Assembly (NCBI RefSeq): GCF_037392515.1
Contig: NC_090295.1
Span: 20,166,001 to 20,230,000 of the forward strand
DNA from: Haliotis asinina
Lineage: Eukaryota > Mollusca > Gastropoda > Lepetellida > Haliotidae
Length of the DNA stretch: 64,000 bases
Reading direction: 5' to 3'
Part shown: piece by piece, positions 24,901 through 39,900 of the stretch
Numbering within the stretch: the stretch's first letter is position 1
How the letters are laid out: the number at the start of each line of letters is the position of its first letter
Notes under the pieces: generated by a model
Databases searched by the model: none
The model's input: only the letters and a program-made list of their open reading frames with translations
What the model was told of the DNA's origin: nothing
Program-made: the position numbers and the translations under genes

Positions 24901-27900
24901 ATTCTCTGAACCTACACTTCTTCAAGGGGGAATTAGACAATAGATTTCTCCCACACTATTCTGTTGACTAAAAATAACCACAGCCTAGTTAGGGGAGTAG
25001 TCAACCAAATTGAGGTACAAGCATTTACATCTGCAGGTCAACAAAAACATTCCAAATCCTACAAATTTCACAAAACATTACTTAGAAATAGAGGATGTAA
25101 TTACAGCATATAAGTTATGCAATAATATTGATAACAACACCAAATACAGTGTTTAAATAATACTTTACTAGTTTCTGGACAGCACGTAAAAGTAATGGAG
25201 TAGCCTCATGAAGAAGGATGTACATACCAGACACCAGCAGGTGAGAGAGTCGGGAGAACAAGTCATGTGACTGTGGCAGGCGGAATGGCTCGGCTGCCGT
25301 TTCTCCTCGATTCTGAAAGATAAAATCAATACCTCTGAACTTCTTCCAACTTCAGTGACTGGTATCAATGTCTTATACCTACCTTCCATATAGGCAAGAG
25401 AAAAATCAACCTTCTTGACAGACACCAGTTTGTCGTGAGTGAGCTAATTGTCTTACACCTAACTTCTTGACACACACCAGTTTGACAAGAGTGAGATCAT
25501 TGTCTTGACAGAACAGTTTGAGGAAAGAGAGAGCATTGTCTTACACCTACCTTCTTGACAGACCCAAGTTTGACGAGAGCAAGACAGGCATTCTGGGCCA
25601 GCAGGAAGTCATCCTCGGCTCGTGGGCCCAAACCTTCCTTGATCAGTACCTCAATGTTACTCTTCACCATTTCCATCTCCGCCCTATGGAAAACAGTCAG
25701 GTGTCAACATTGTCATGGTGTTTTGTATGCATAAACATAACATAACTGTTTATGTGAAATAACATACTCTGGCAACCACTAAATGGCTGAGATGCTAATC
25801 TGAATTATTTCACTACACAATAACTACACATCATCATTGTTCAACATGTTTGTGTCTTCGAAAATGAAACACAAAAGGTTTATTTAGGACAAATTGTATG
25901 TGTCTTTTCAACAACATTCCAGCAATATAAATTCAAGGGAAACAATAAATGGGATTCTCACATATTGCACCCACGGGCAGACTTAAAACCAGGTGTTCAG
26001 TGTAATGGGTGAATGCTTTAACCACCAGGTTTGCCTAATCCCTTACAGCTTCTCATTACAGTCAACATTAATTTTAGATGCAGTATTATTCATTATATTA
26101 TCATATTATTACTTTAAATTTTTATTCAAAACCCTTTTATGGCTGATAAATATATTATGTCTTGTCTTGAATTTATTAAAACACATATATGGGACAGAAA
26201 TTTGCAAATCAAAATTATCAGAGAAAGAGGAACTGCTTGACAAAAACAACGCATGAACTATTAAAAAACAAATAACTTGAACAAACGTAAGATGTTTTAA
26301 CTGCAGGCCAGGTAAAAACAAACTGCAAGTTGGTACCAAGCTTGACCAATACAGAACCAGCGTGCGGACAGTCACACATGGAGGCCTACCGCTGATTGAA
26401 TCTCCGACTGGGGATATATCTTGTAGGTAAAAAACTGAAGTTGTCATACCCAGCTGCCATTGAGAGCAGCAGCAATGCTGCACGGCTGTCTGATGCTGTT
26501 GTGTTCAGCACCTTCAACGTGAACCTCTCCCACAACATCTGTATCACTGGTGGCCCAATCTCCCCGCTCTTGATGAACTCAACAATCTGTAGCACACAAT
26601 AAAACCAGATACATAGACAAAAACTAAATACATGAATCTATTCAAACCAGGTGAACTTTTTATGCAAATGAAGAATTCAGATGAGTATATCTGATTACTG
26701 TTTTTCAAATACAAATGGCCAGTTCTAAATGCAGACGACAATGGATAGACCATGTTATTGTTGTGGAAAATTTACAAGTTTGCAAATTAAAGACACTGAA
26801 AAACTGATGCAGAAAATGATCTCAAAAAAATTTGTAGAGGAAAGTAACTTTGGTTAATGTTATTTTGAACAATATCTGTCATGAAAAAGAAAGACAGCTT
26901 GTCCCCAAGACAAGCCCGTCACATTGTGCCTTCAGCACTCAGGTAACACCAACAAGAAAGGTGGTTACAAACCTACAAACATAATCAAGCAAAGGCAACG
27001 ATTCTGGTATGCTTGATCTTTATGTAACTGTGCTGGTGCTGAGAAGTTTGTATCATATTGGGTCTGAGAAAATGAGGAGGAGGAACTGAAGTCAGACATA
27101 CCAGCCCTTCCAGTGATGTAAGGTCACCCAATGTTGCTCCGACGGTGAGAGCTGTTAGATTTGTCACGATGGCAAGGGCTTTTGACCTGTTACAAGGGCA
27201 AACAGAATCAGGTTGATCAAATGACTAACTGACATCTGTGAACTGCACTTCAACACATGATGGGTACAAAAATTCTACAGAACTAGATGTTTCATATTCA
27301 TGTTTCAGTAACATGTCTGTTGGACATTTATCAGGAAATGTCTTATGCACATTACCTCAAGCTCCGCTCAAAAGAGATCAGACAGTTATTGATTTGCCAT
27401 TCTCTGGAATGGCTACATCAAGTATGGACGGAAGTGCAGGAACAGAAGTGACGTGATCTCCCCTCCCACACAAGCGCAGACTTTTACTGAACAGGCCTGA
27501 AGAGCCCACAGAGGGGAGAAGCATCCAGCATTGGGAGGGTGTTACCGTCCTAGGTAAGTATTTAAATATGACAGTAGGTGTTGAACTCCAGAGGACCATC
27601 CCACTACAAGATCACATGGCAAGGGGAATCTGGGAAGACTAACTGAAAGACAGTCACAGGTAACATATAGTAACCCAGCACACCCAAGGCGTGAGTTACC
27701 CTTAAGACCAGAAGGTAAGGAGACGTAGTTACCTAATGGGTGGAAGGTCGGGTGAGCTGCTGGGCAACCACCAGTGAACCGAACGATTGAAGGCACTTCA
27801 TGTCCTCCACTGATAGTGGCTAGCAAAGACCATCAAAGATTTCTAAAAGCACCACTCTCATGAAACCCTGAATGGTGCAGTTCCTGTGAAGAGCCATAGT

Positions 27901-30900
27901 GGACACCAAGGCCCTAATCTCGTGAGGATTATTGGCTGAAGGATGAGGAAGATCTCGCTCTTCATAAGACAACTGTAAGTAGCCAGAGCACAGTGGAGCA
28001 CAATATTACCCACACCCTTTGCTGAAGTGGAAAATGGGATGAATAGTCTTGTATGAGGCTGTCTCCTGGGTGCTAACTTGGTAATGTACATCCTAAGAGC
28101 CCGCATAGGACAAAGCATTAGTTCCACAGCGTTGTGGGGTTCTAATATGGAAGACAATGGAGGAATGAAGAACATTCTGTCCAGTTGTCCTGGCGATTGA
28201 TTCTTTGCCACGAAATCCCAAGAAAGTCCCAAGTGAACATGACCATGCTGGGACTGCCCAAAACGCACCCTGTGACATTCAGCGCATGGATCTCTCTAAC
28301 AACCATGGCTAGTGACAGGAGAAAAGCTGTCTTTGTGGAAAGATTTTCAAAAAGAGCAGTGTCCAAAGGTTCATAAGGAGGGTCCCGCAGATGCTCAAGG
28401 ACGATGGAGGAGGATCTTATAATCTTCTGATCCACCAGCTTGAAGGCTGTGAACACTGCAAAAGCTCTGGCACCTTGGATATCTGCTTGTCGCACCTGAC
28501 TCCCCAAACAGCCCTTGAGTCGCCAGGACTGATGAGAACTGAGGAAAGGAACTGAGGAGAGGCTTTCAGCGGGTCCTTGGACTAACGTCAAAAGGCATCC
28601 ACTTATATTGTGGAAACTCTAGCCACATGCGTGGAGAAACCATGGGCTTCAATGCTTCCTGCAGATGGAACCGAAATGGCTTAGGATGCAACTGGTGACT
28701 GTGGGGATGCCGGAGCCGGTGAATCCACTCTGGTGCCTGATACGGATTTCCATTGGCGAGGCAGTGGAGGTCTGGAAACCACGTCCTGGTTGGCCACCAT
28801 GGCACAACCAAAGGATTCCTCCTGCCATGTTCAAGAGTCCAGGAAACCAGAATGCAGCACAGTGGTTGTCCTGGCCAATGCTGCTCGCAGGTCTGCCAGT
28901 TGTGAACTTTCCGCAGTAAGTAGACAAATGGTCAATCCTCACACATTCTTTACTCTTAAATCCACAACTGCCGCCCATGTTGCAAATTCCAAAGCTGAAA
29001 TGGGTTTCAGCATTCAACTAAATTCTGTATCAATCTTCGAATCCTGCACACGATAGAAGGCCTGAGGAAAGCTGGTAAGCGCTTCAGTGATTCATAATGC
29101 ACCGCTCCACCATTGGCAAAATCAAAGCTTTGAATCTTATAATCACCCTTGTGTGACTTCAGAGAATTGATCATCGAGTTGAGTGATGATATAGCAAAAT
29201 TTGCATCCAGGAAGGCAAAGGCATTGGCAATCATTGAGTGAGATGACAAAAGCAACTCCAGTGAAAACTTTTGGGTTGTCAGTACCTCAAGATGGCAACA
29301 GGCAATTAGGCAACCTGTAGGCAATCCAATCATAGACCACGGAGAGGGGAAAGTAAATATCCCCATCATTTGTCTCCTCTAGCATCTCCTCGTTATAATC
29401 TGGGAAGAAATAGCATTCCACCGAATCATCCCACGAAACAGTAGGCACATCATGCTGCTAACTGGAGGTTGAAGACGTTGGGCGCTGAAGAGCAGAGGAT
29501 GACTGAGGCTTTTTGAAAGAAATGTATGTAACATCCGGAAAACATGAGTGTAGGCAATGCGGCAACCGGTGAGGAGGCAGCGACCTAGACTGGGATCAAC
29601 GATGACACTTCCTGAGAGTCAGGGATCTGGAACATCTCTCCCTTTCTGTATATTGCCAGGTAGAGTGAGACCTAGACCTGGATCAGAGGCGGCGACTATG
29701 GCATGGGCTCCTAGATTGGCAACAAGACCTGGGTGAACTGTAGTAAGACTCTCTAGAGCGCCAGACATGCTCCTCCAATAACTGTCGTTGTAAATCCTCT
29801 TCACAACAGATTGTAGAGGCGTAGGCGCTGGTTTATGCAGCAGCTCAAAAACGTCAGCATGTCGGTGCTGGAACCACAGTAGACAAGGTAGAAGTCGGTG
29901 CTAGCGTCGGCGTTGTAATGACACCAGATTGAGTAGTCACTGTTGTCGGCATCTGGCTGTGATAGGTCGACGAAGGCATATGACAAGAACTGAGGTTCTG
30001 GCGTTGGTCTACGCAGATTAAAATAGAGCCTTGGTTATGCGCCTGAACTGTTGATGGAGAGGGATGGTTGTCCAGTGTCCGTGGCAGAGAGGATCATGAT
30101 CCCAAAGATGAAGCCAGGGAAGACATCTTCCTGTTGCACTGCATAAACCACTTCCTTTTTGCGAGAAACGCGAGAAACACTTTAAAGTCAGGGACAGATA
30201 ATGAAGCAACACTCAGTTAGAGTACAAGATACCATGGCATGGTCCAGGCACCAGGGATAGGGGTCCATCGCAGATTTCTGCACTTTGCCGATAGAACAGA
30301 ATAGTCATGTCATACATACAAGACTGACACAAATATGTAATTTTCTGAATAAATTTGATATTTTATACTTATCCTGACTCATGCTTAATTGCTTATCTCC
30401 TCCTGCCTGGAGAAGGTAGTGGAATACTTGAAATCCCTTGAAGTTCCCTTCTAAAGAAGCGGACATAAAATATACTCACCCACCGGGAGCCTCCCTTTTT
30501 CCGCCAAAACAGTCACATGACTAACCATGCTTGTCACTCTCCCCTCATTACCAAGGAGGAGGAGATAAGCAATTAAGCATGATAAAATAACAACTTTAAC
30601 AGAGATAATATATCAGTAAGTAGTTAACTTAGTGAAAACCAAAAACGTCTTGACTCAAAAGACACTTGAGGTAAAAGTGAATTTTTTTAATATGCTGCCC
30701 TTGCCTAGGAGGGGAGATCACGTCTTCCGTTCCTGTACATTCATCCATACATGAGGTAGCCATTCGAGAGAACGGCAAATCAACAATTGTCTGATCTCTT
30801 TTAAGCGGAGCTTGATGTAATATGCATAAGACCTATGGTACGGTAAGTTTAAAAATAAGTTTACAAGGTAATAGGCTCCACATTTTCAAGAACAGGCACA

Positions 30901-33900
30901 GAACTTCTCTGAAATTACAGATATGAAACCAATTCCATCTGTCCCTAGCCACAGTAGCATTTGTTTTGATCTCATACAGATGAATAAACCAGTGACATGC
31001 AGGCTACAAAGGATCGCTCCTCACCTCTGGTTCCCACCCTGGGGACTGAGGTACAGCCTCTTGTAGGCTGCTACCACCGCCTCCTTCACCCCTGACTCCT
31101 TCGACCACACCAGCGCCAACATACGCCTGATCCCCAACATCGTGGCTGTCACACCAAACTCAAACCCTGTCACGAAGAACTCGATGGCCTCAAACACATC
31201 AGACGTGTTCTTAGATCCCAAGAGTTGGCAGATAGTTGGGACAGACGTCTGCACTTGTTTGGCAAAGGTCAGAGAGTCCTGGAATGCACATGACAGAAGT
31301 CTTCAATGTACAAGAGGTCATTTATTTGAGCTTAAAATTGTATGAAAAATCTCATAATATGATCACTATAAGGTCTGATGACATCTCTGGTATCGTGATA
31401 AACCACCGAAAAAGACTATGATAGATAAAATCACATACATATTTAAAACCTCCAACTTAATACAAAAATTCCACACACCTCACTTTCCAAACCCAACACC
31501 AAGTCCTGATGTTCTGCTATACTTACATGCACAGCCATTCTGTTCAATTCCTAGCATACTGTAATCTCACAAACTTACAATCCAAGTACTGTCTGAACCT
31601 AAGTATCACTGACATCCCAGATATCCTCATCTTACATGGTGGGCGGTGGGGTAGACAAGTGTTCGCTCATCACACTGAAGGCCTGGGTTTGATTCCCCAC
31701 ATGGGTACAATATGTGCAGCCCCTGTATGATGTCCCTCACCGTAATATTGCTGTCAACTCACTGTCACTGACCTTACATGAGTGTCCAACAGCTTATCTG
31801 CATTTGCATGAAATTGCAACAAAGAGTGAATGGGTCTAGTTTTACTACCTTTTTAGCATAATTTCAGCAATGTCACAGCAGGGTGACACCAGAAATGGGC
31901 TTCATGCGTTGTACCCATATAGGGAATCACACTGCCCTCCACTGACCCAATGGCAAAAGTAAAGTCTGTAGTCTGGAAGACAATCTTTCCTTGGGCGATA
32001 ACATTTATTTCATGCACCTTTGTGATGCAATAGTTCCACCATATGATGATAATATTATCTGGGATAGCCACAGGAGTGGACGATTGCATGACTAACAATC
32101 CAGGGTGATTAAAGAAAATATTTCAGCAATATTCTAGCAATATGTGTCTACACCAATCAGTTGATCAATAACAAAAGCATAGATCCACCTAATTGGGAAA
32201 TGGTGATAATATAACATTAAAGGTTGTGGTACTCATGGAGAGACAGAGTTATCTACCTTGAGGTACTGGACAAGCACCTGCTGCTTGCACACCTCACTGG
32301 CAGCATCTCCTTCCCCTGCTTCTTCGGTGGAAGACACGTGGGCCAACTTCTTGTTGCCTGAAATGGTCCAATAGACTCATATATGGTCATATAGTTTCAT
32401 ACACTATTTTTTTTTAAAGGTCCTAACAAATAATTTGTCAGCTTAACATGATATGAGGCAGCATAGAGTAAAAGTGTCTAATGCTTTACTACCTTGGCAG
32501 TTTTCAGGGAAATGCCATAAAATTGCACTCCAAAATTTAGTTGTCTCTTCCAGTTGAACGTCAGATGTAAACAAGAAATCAAGGGAGTAAACAGACATAG
32601 TTGTTAACCTGGGGACATTAAGAAAGTAACTAGTCCTGACTAATTTTCCACTGAATGACCTGAATGTTATAACGTAATCATGATGTTGTAACTATGAAAA
32701 AATAAATCAACATCTTACTTGATGGCTGACTGGACTATTTATTGAAACAGTGATAAACAGCAAAGAAAATAACTCCACTTTACTATCACTGCAAAATGTA
32801 ATGGCTACATTTTTAGCAGATATGAAATGACATCCAAGTTTATTTGCAGTTTGAAACTGTAAGCAGTAATTATCTAGTAGCCCACAGACAAGTAAGATGC
32901 CATTATTTGATTGCCTGAAATGAAAACTGACTTGTCCCGGGTGTGGGACCCACTCAGTTTCATGTTGAATTTCAATTACTGAATAAAAAAAGAACAGGTG
33001 ACAAACATTCTGCTGTCTGACAACTAATGATCTCTCACCTAGGAAGATCTGCTTCAACTGTGCGACTGTTTCCGACACAGGATCTACCTCATGCTTGTCA
33101 ACACTGAAAAACAGCAAGACAGTACCATTATCATAGTTATCATTGAAAGACATTGTTGCAGCAAAGAAGCCTGCTTAGGGCAGATGGTTAGGTTCATCAT
33201 CAGCAGTTGCCCCTTGCTGCCAACACAGTGTGAATGAGAAGGAAGTGCTGACCAGTTGAAACCACCAAGAACTACTTGATACTTTTTTGAGTAAAGTCTG
33301 TTTTAGTTTTACATTGCAATAATGTACCCATCATCATCAAAGTCGTTATCATCATCTTGGTTTCTGTTACTACCAAAGTCTACTCCTGTTGTGTCATTTC
33401 AAATCTGAGCCCGTGAAGGTCCCGAGGTAGAATAGGCCTTCAGCAACCCATGCTTGCCATAAAAGGAGGCTATGCTTCTTGTAAGAGGCGACTAACAGGA
33501 TTGGGTGGTCAGGCTCGCTGACTTGGTTGACACATGTCATTGGTTCCCATCTCTGCAGATTGATGATCATGTTGTTGGTCACTGGATTGTCTGGTCCAAA
33601 CTTGATTATTTACAGACCGCCACCATATAGCTGGAATATTGCTGAGAGGCGTAAAACTAAACTCACTCACTCACACTCACTCACTCAAATCTGGGTTCAT
33701 GGAACATAGGTCATTTTGATAAATAATCTGTGCATTATTTATGCAAAGAAACAACATTAGAAACAGTGTGTTGATATTGTCAGTAGCAATGTTTGTTACA
33801 TAAACACATCAGATTTTGAAGAAAGGAGTGTTTTCTTTAACATGCAAATGTATTGCACTCAAAATATTCGTCAAAGGATTGTCACCCTTACCAGTGAGCA

Positions 33901-36900
33901 TCTTTCTGTTCATCATTCTCTTCTTTCTGCTGATCATCTTCGCTCTGACTTGTCTGTCCATCCTCATCAGTCTGTGTTGTCTGCCCTCTTTCCTGGTCGT
34001 GTCCCCTAGGTGCCAGGTCTGGCCATTGCTGCTGTGTGGCTGACAGGACCTTCACCGCAGACAGGTACCGACCTTCCAGGAGCAGGTGGTAGATCCTTGT
34101 CAACTGACTGCAATGCAGGGATATCATGGATGTAAAATGTCACAAGCCTGATTTCATGGTGGCAGAGATTGGGAGTGTTTGGGAAAGGTTTGGAAAGGAT
34201 CTAGGATGGGTTGCATGATGGTTTAGGGTGGGGACTGAGTATAAGAGAAGGTTTGACTGAATGGGTGGACATGTGATTAGGAGCGCGGAAGGGAGGTGGG
34301 AGGGAACGGAGTGGGAAGGGAGGAGTGGAAGGGACAATCAGAAAGGCTGAGTCACAAGATGGGTAGGGGCAGAAAGGGATAAGAAAGTGGTGGGAGTGGT
34401 CATCCACACAGGGAAAACTTTGAATTGGTGTTGAGACCATCTACAGCCAATACTCACTACATCAGGAAGACTTCTTAGACAAATAACAGTTTTTCATTTA
34501 AGCACTGAATGACTGTGATTCTCATGCCTGGCAAGTGAAGTCGTCCTGAAATGTGCTTACCTTGCAACACTGACACATTCCTGACATATGTGCTTACCTG
34601 TGGACATTGACATAGTCCTGACATGTGCTTACCTGGCAACAGTGATGTCACCCTGACATACACTCTTGAAAAAAGTGGATCTTCATGTTTTTATATTTAT
34701 GATTTAAGATATTTAGGAGATTTACCGAGTCCATCAATGTTGATATGGTATTATTGAATGTTTTGAGGGTGCATCACCATTTGCACTTTCTTACAACCAT
34801 GGTTATTTGGAAAGTAGTTGCTTTTGAAAGATGATTGGTGTATGGCATGTAATTTGCATGTATACGGTTTTCATTTTAAAACAAATGACTAGAAACAAAC
34901 AAATGTGTGATGCAAGATGAGTGTCAAACTTAATGTTCTACGTGATTTATCGAAATTCTTGAAACTCAAGAATGGGACCCCATGCATGTGTATGGGGCTA
35001 CTGCGTTGTGCACGTGCATATCATGCATTGTGTTTAGGGGTAGTAATAGAGGGAAATGGCGTTCATAAAATGCCTGTCCTTGAACTGTTTGTTACCGTTT
35101 ACACCTCTTATCCAAATTGAAAGTTCTTTATACCCTACTTTTTTGTGAAGGGTACATGTTCTCACCTGGCAACAGTGATGTTGCCCTGACATACATTCTT
35201 ACCAGGCAACAGTGATGTCATCCTGAATGATGTCCTCACCTGGCAACAGTGATGTCGTCCTGAATGATGTGCTCACCTGGCAACAGTGACGTCGTCCTGA
35301 ATGATGTGCTCACCTGGCAACAGTGACGTCGTCCTGAATGATGTGCTCACCTGGCAACAGTGACGTCCTCCTGACATATGAGCTCACCTGGCAACAGTGA
35401 CGTCTTCCTGACATATGAGCTCACCTGGCAACAGTGATGTCCTCCTGACATATGAGCTCACCTGGCAACAGTAATGTCCTCCTGACTGATGTCCTCCTGG
35501 CTGTCCTCATCCTGTGTGTCCTGGCTGTTGTCTTCATCCAGGGCAGCCAGCAGTTTCTCCTCAACAGCCAGCCACTCTCTCTCAAAACCTTCCAGCACGT
35601 CATCTAAGACAGAGCATGATTTCATCATCATATTCAGAAACTTCTGACAATATTGCCATCTCCATGAGTTTTTTGTTTTGAAAATATTCTTTCTGAAAAT
35701 AAGTTACAATTGTCGTAGGAATTAAACCATATTAATGCTTACAAGTGCCCTAAGGAGCATCTCTAAATAAACATATGGAACTAAATATTTTTGGCCACTG
35801 GAACACTAATATCACTAATGTTATCAAGAGCTTGCTTACCGTCTTCTCATCATAGGAGTATCCTTGCATGTGAATTTCCTTTTGCATTCAATAATAATAA
35901 CAAAAAGGTTTTGTTTTGTCAACAGATACATATATATTATTTAGATCTTTTACTCGCTCCCCAGTGTCCAAATGTGTCTGCAAAGGGTATTTAGTTTGGA
36001 GTCCCAAATAACTACCCAGTGCATCTCTGTGGATACATACCAGGGATGGGCTGTGGGAGATGTTCTACTGGCTTCATGGCCGCCAGCTTCTCCACCTCCT
36101 TCTGATGGTTCAACTCCAACTTCTCCATTGGCAACTGTAACATCAGATGTAAAAACAACTAGTCATACAGACTGTCTATACTGAATTTACCATTTCAGCC
36201 ATAATATCTAACATGCTCGAGTTTACTGTAGCCATGAAAACCAGTCTGAAAATCTTGGTATTTGGGATAATGATTAACATGTAAGGCCAACATCCTCTAG
36301 CTTTGCTATTTGAGTGCCAAGTTCTGAATTTCAAGATTCTTTTGGAAAATTATTTAACAATCATGATTATAATTTGAAACACTTCAGGCTTATGTACACC
36401 CAATGCTATTTGAGCACCTAAATCTTGGTCAACACCTGAGTAATAAATGTGTCTAATGGCTCAAAAACTTTTACTCATCCCAATTTTTAATGAGATAGCA
36501 AGTGTTTCTACCATTTATACAAAGAGTCCCCAATTTGTTTAACAGAAATTTCTTCAGAGTACCAGAATTCCAAACACACCAGCCAGTACTCACCTTGGCA
36601 GCAAAGGGGTTATATTTGAGTAAGGCTGTCATCAGCTGGATGGCATACCTCCGAACCTGGCTCGACTTGTCTTGGAGACGACCAATCACCTTGGTAACCA
36701 GGTGCTCTTGGCGTGGCAGTGGTAGACACTGGGCATCCAGGTAGAGAACATAAGATAGCTCATTAAAACAGTTTACCTCAGAGTAAAATGTCACAGAGCA
36801 AGGAGTGGACTGATAAGTCTGAGACATTTTAAGCTCTTTCGACCTATTCTCCCTTCAATCAAAGAGAATCTGGTCATTATTGGGCCAACATATTTACCAC

Positions 36901-39900
36901 ATGATAAGTTCCAGATTCAGCTGAGAAAAACAACATGATATGAGGCCAATTATACCAAGGAAACTCACCTTTTCATTGACAATTGTCAGCCAGATTTGTA
37001 GTACTTTACTTCTGACGAATGCATGAACATCGTGAATATGTTCCTGAAAGAATTAAAAACATGAGATGAGATGTGAGTGAGTGAGTGAGTGAGTAAGAGA
37101 GAGAGAGAGAGAGAGTAATCGGTGAGATTAATGTTGCTTTGAGTACTATTTCAGTTGTATCACCTCAGGTTGAAGCATAATGTGGAGTGATTTAATCTTA
37201 GTCTGAAGCACTCTCCACATGAACTCTCACAGCAGTGTAACAGACTGCAAGAAATAAATACTTTCCTAGAATAGCCATCCAAAGGGAACAGCAACATTTC
37301 TGTGCTTTGAATGCAAATTACTCATTATATTCAACCAAACAGAATACAGAACACAGTTGGCAACTACGATGTCCATCTTCATCAGCACTTACGATAGCTG
37401 ACTGGTTGATGTTTAATGTAACACTCAGCATTATTCTAGCTATGCAGCAGTCAGAGATAAATGATCATCAGCAACCTGACCATCCAATCCTGTTACCTCT
37501 TTTGACAAGCACTGGCTGCTGAAGACCCAGATTCATCCAGGTTTATCAGCACTTGTGACAACATGCACAGGGACAACGGTAAACCTTCTGTTCAATATCT
37601 TACCTCCAGTTTATCAAAGAAGCCATCTCTTGCATTCTTCATGTTGTCATCCAGGTCGTCCTTTGACAACACACGCTGCAATATCTCACCAAGAACACCC
37701 AACACTCCATTCCGCATTGAGTATGACTGAAAGTTACATGAAACATTTTCTGTGTCAAGTGATCTATGTAACAAATTCATAAACAGTCTGTTCACATAAG
37801 TAGTCTCACAACCATGAAGCTGGTCAACTGTGAACCGGGCATCAAAGGGAAATAACTCTTACAATATGTCAGTGCTAGGTACAATGGAGATAAATAAACA
37901 CATGGTATTGCAAGGTAGGTTTCATGTTTTAGTTTCCCTTAAAATCTTGGTCACATTTTTTTTAGGCAAATCACTGGTAATAAGGGCCATAATAAGGCTA
38001 AAACAAGTTTAGGTCTTTTGAGCACAAAAGTTTCAAATCATGCCTGTGAAAACCCTTAAATATAAGGAGCCAAGGGCCTGTTTTACAAAGCTATCATAGT
38101 GCTACAATTGTCATACATCTATGTCACAGTACAGGATGTACAGCAGTCGTGGCACTATGACAGCTGTGTGAAACAGGACCCAGGATGCTAAGTGGCATGT
38201 GTGAAGCATCCGCCCTTACATCTCCATCTAGGTGACACAGCAAGACACTGATGTTGGGCAGCATCACTGCTGGCACCCTCTCTGCCAACTCAACCAGGAA
38301 CAGTGAGTACGCCCTCGTTCCTGATGTGTCACGACTGAGGTCCTGGGCATCTATGCGGCCGATTTCTCTGAATCATCCAAAAGTAAAACTTCAAGTGATC
38401 TCATATTAAGGGTAAAGGAAGAAACACAAACATCTGAACAATTAAACTGACAGGTCATAGTACAATTCCAACTGAAATCAACAATATACTATTGAGTATA
38501 GGTGACAACAGGTAAATCACAAGGTGTTGCTGATGCTTGTTGTAAAGTCCTATTTTCCAAGTGTACTGAAGCTGAGAATGAAAATGGACTGGTCACTAAT
38601 TTACAGTCAGGAGTAAAATAATGTAGCCAGTGACTTGAATTTATCCCATTATAAATAGAACCATTACCATCATCACATTATTATTTGGCAAACTTCTTAC
38701 TCACTGGCCCCAACAGCAGTGTTGGCTCAAGAGAGGGTTTTGGAGTGTTTTGACTCATCAAATTCAGTGAGGACCCCCTGTATTTTACATCTGCCCATCT
38801 ATTTAACATTGGAGGGGGTCCAAAAACATTATTTTCATCAATTTGGACCCACTCAAAATTTCACCCAAATCTAACACTGCAACACAAATGTTAAAATTAT
38901 GCACTGTCATATAAACATGCTTCTAAGAATCTAAGGGCACTGTAATGTTAAGAGAGTCCTTAGCAATTTTGCAGATGGGGATAGTTGACAGTGGATGTAA
39001 ACAATAGTGCTTGTTTCTGCATTCTAACCAATGTACGAAAGAAATGTTTACCTCATAATCTCAGATACAACACTCTTGGCTCCATAATGATTGACAAACA
39101 TCTCCACTGTTAGAGACAATGGCGACACCAGGTGTTCGAAATGCTGAAGCAGTTGGATCACCTTCAGACTGGCTCCTACGACACAGGAGGTACATCAGCT
39201 CATTAGTAGGGATGTTAAATCTCTCATGGGGAAATGCTGATTCACTAATGGGGCATTTTCAGGGCAATACATGGTAACTTTCAGGGCAATATAGTCACAT
39301 TCAGGGCAATAAAATCACTCTCAGGGCAATCCAGGGTCACTTTTAGGGCAATACAGAGTCACTTTCAGGTAAATACAGAGTCACTTTCAGGACAATCCAG
39401 AGTCTTTCAGGTCAATCCAGAGTCACTTTCACTTGTACTGAATGAGCAATAGTGGCTCCATTTTCAATTTGAGTTTAATACTGGCTCTCTCTGAATACAG
39501 AGAATAGCATCACATATCACCAGTATCTTGGTCCAAATGTAAATACCTTGGACTTGTATCTCCAGAGGTGAAAAATGGACAAACTGGTTAACTACTGATC
39601 ATACATACCGAGACCATGGTTGTATCTCTTCACCAGGCAGCCAAGAATGTGAGAAATTGTTTCCCTCGTGTCCTTCACCTTGGATATTCCTGGATTCTCC
39701 AGCAATTTGTAGCATGTATTACTCACTAAACTGTGGAGAAGAGAAAATAGATGTTACATATCTTCACAGCTCACCACAATCCGTACTAAACAGTATACTC
39801 GACTTTAACCTGATATCTCTCAAAACCTCCATTGGACGTTTTACCTGAACAAACATTGACCATTAATATCAAAACATGTCTGAATGGATTCTTAAGAAGT

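Larger units (their letters stand above)
27340..30848 (-). mobile_element. Second DIRS copy, decayed and internally deleted
   Basis: In the intron between NCAPD2 exons 17 and 18. Inverted repeats (about 27,340-27,490 and 30,671-30,848) are clearly related to those of the first copy but diverged by substitutions and indels. A shortened internal complementary remnant is at about 27,545-27,570. Pieces of recombinase, RNase H and Gag-like sequence survive in the expected order, but the reverse transcriptase core is missing. The copy is therefore non-autonomous. A long-TIR family member has inserted at 30,335-30,600. Confidence 0.88.

Noticed and set aside
34550..35461. CRISPR array
   Set aside because: Units are contiguous without unique spacers, they copy an exon end, and this is a eukaryotic intron. 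The same holds for the other arrays.
39253..39431. Splice-junction origin for the 22-bp array
   Set aside because: No convincing similarity to the junctions of NCAPD2 exons 6 or 7 was found.
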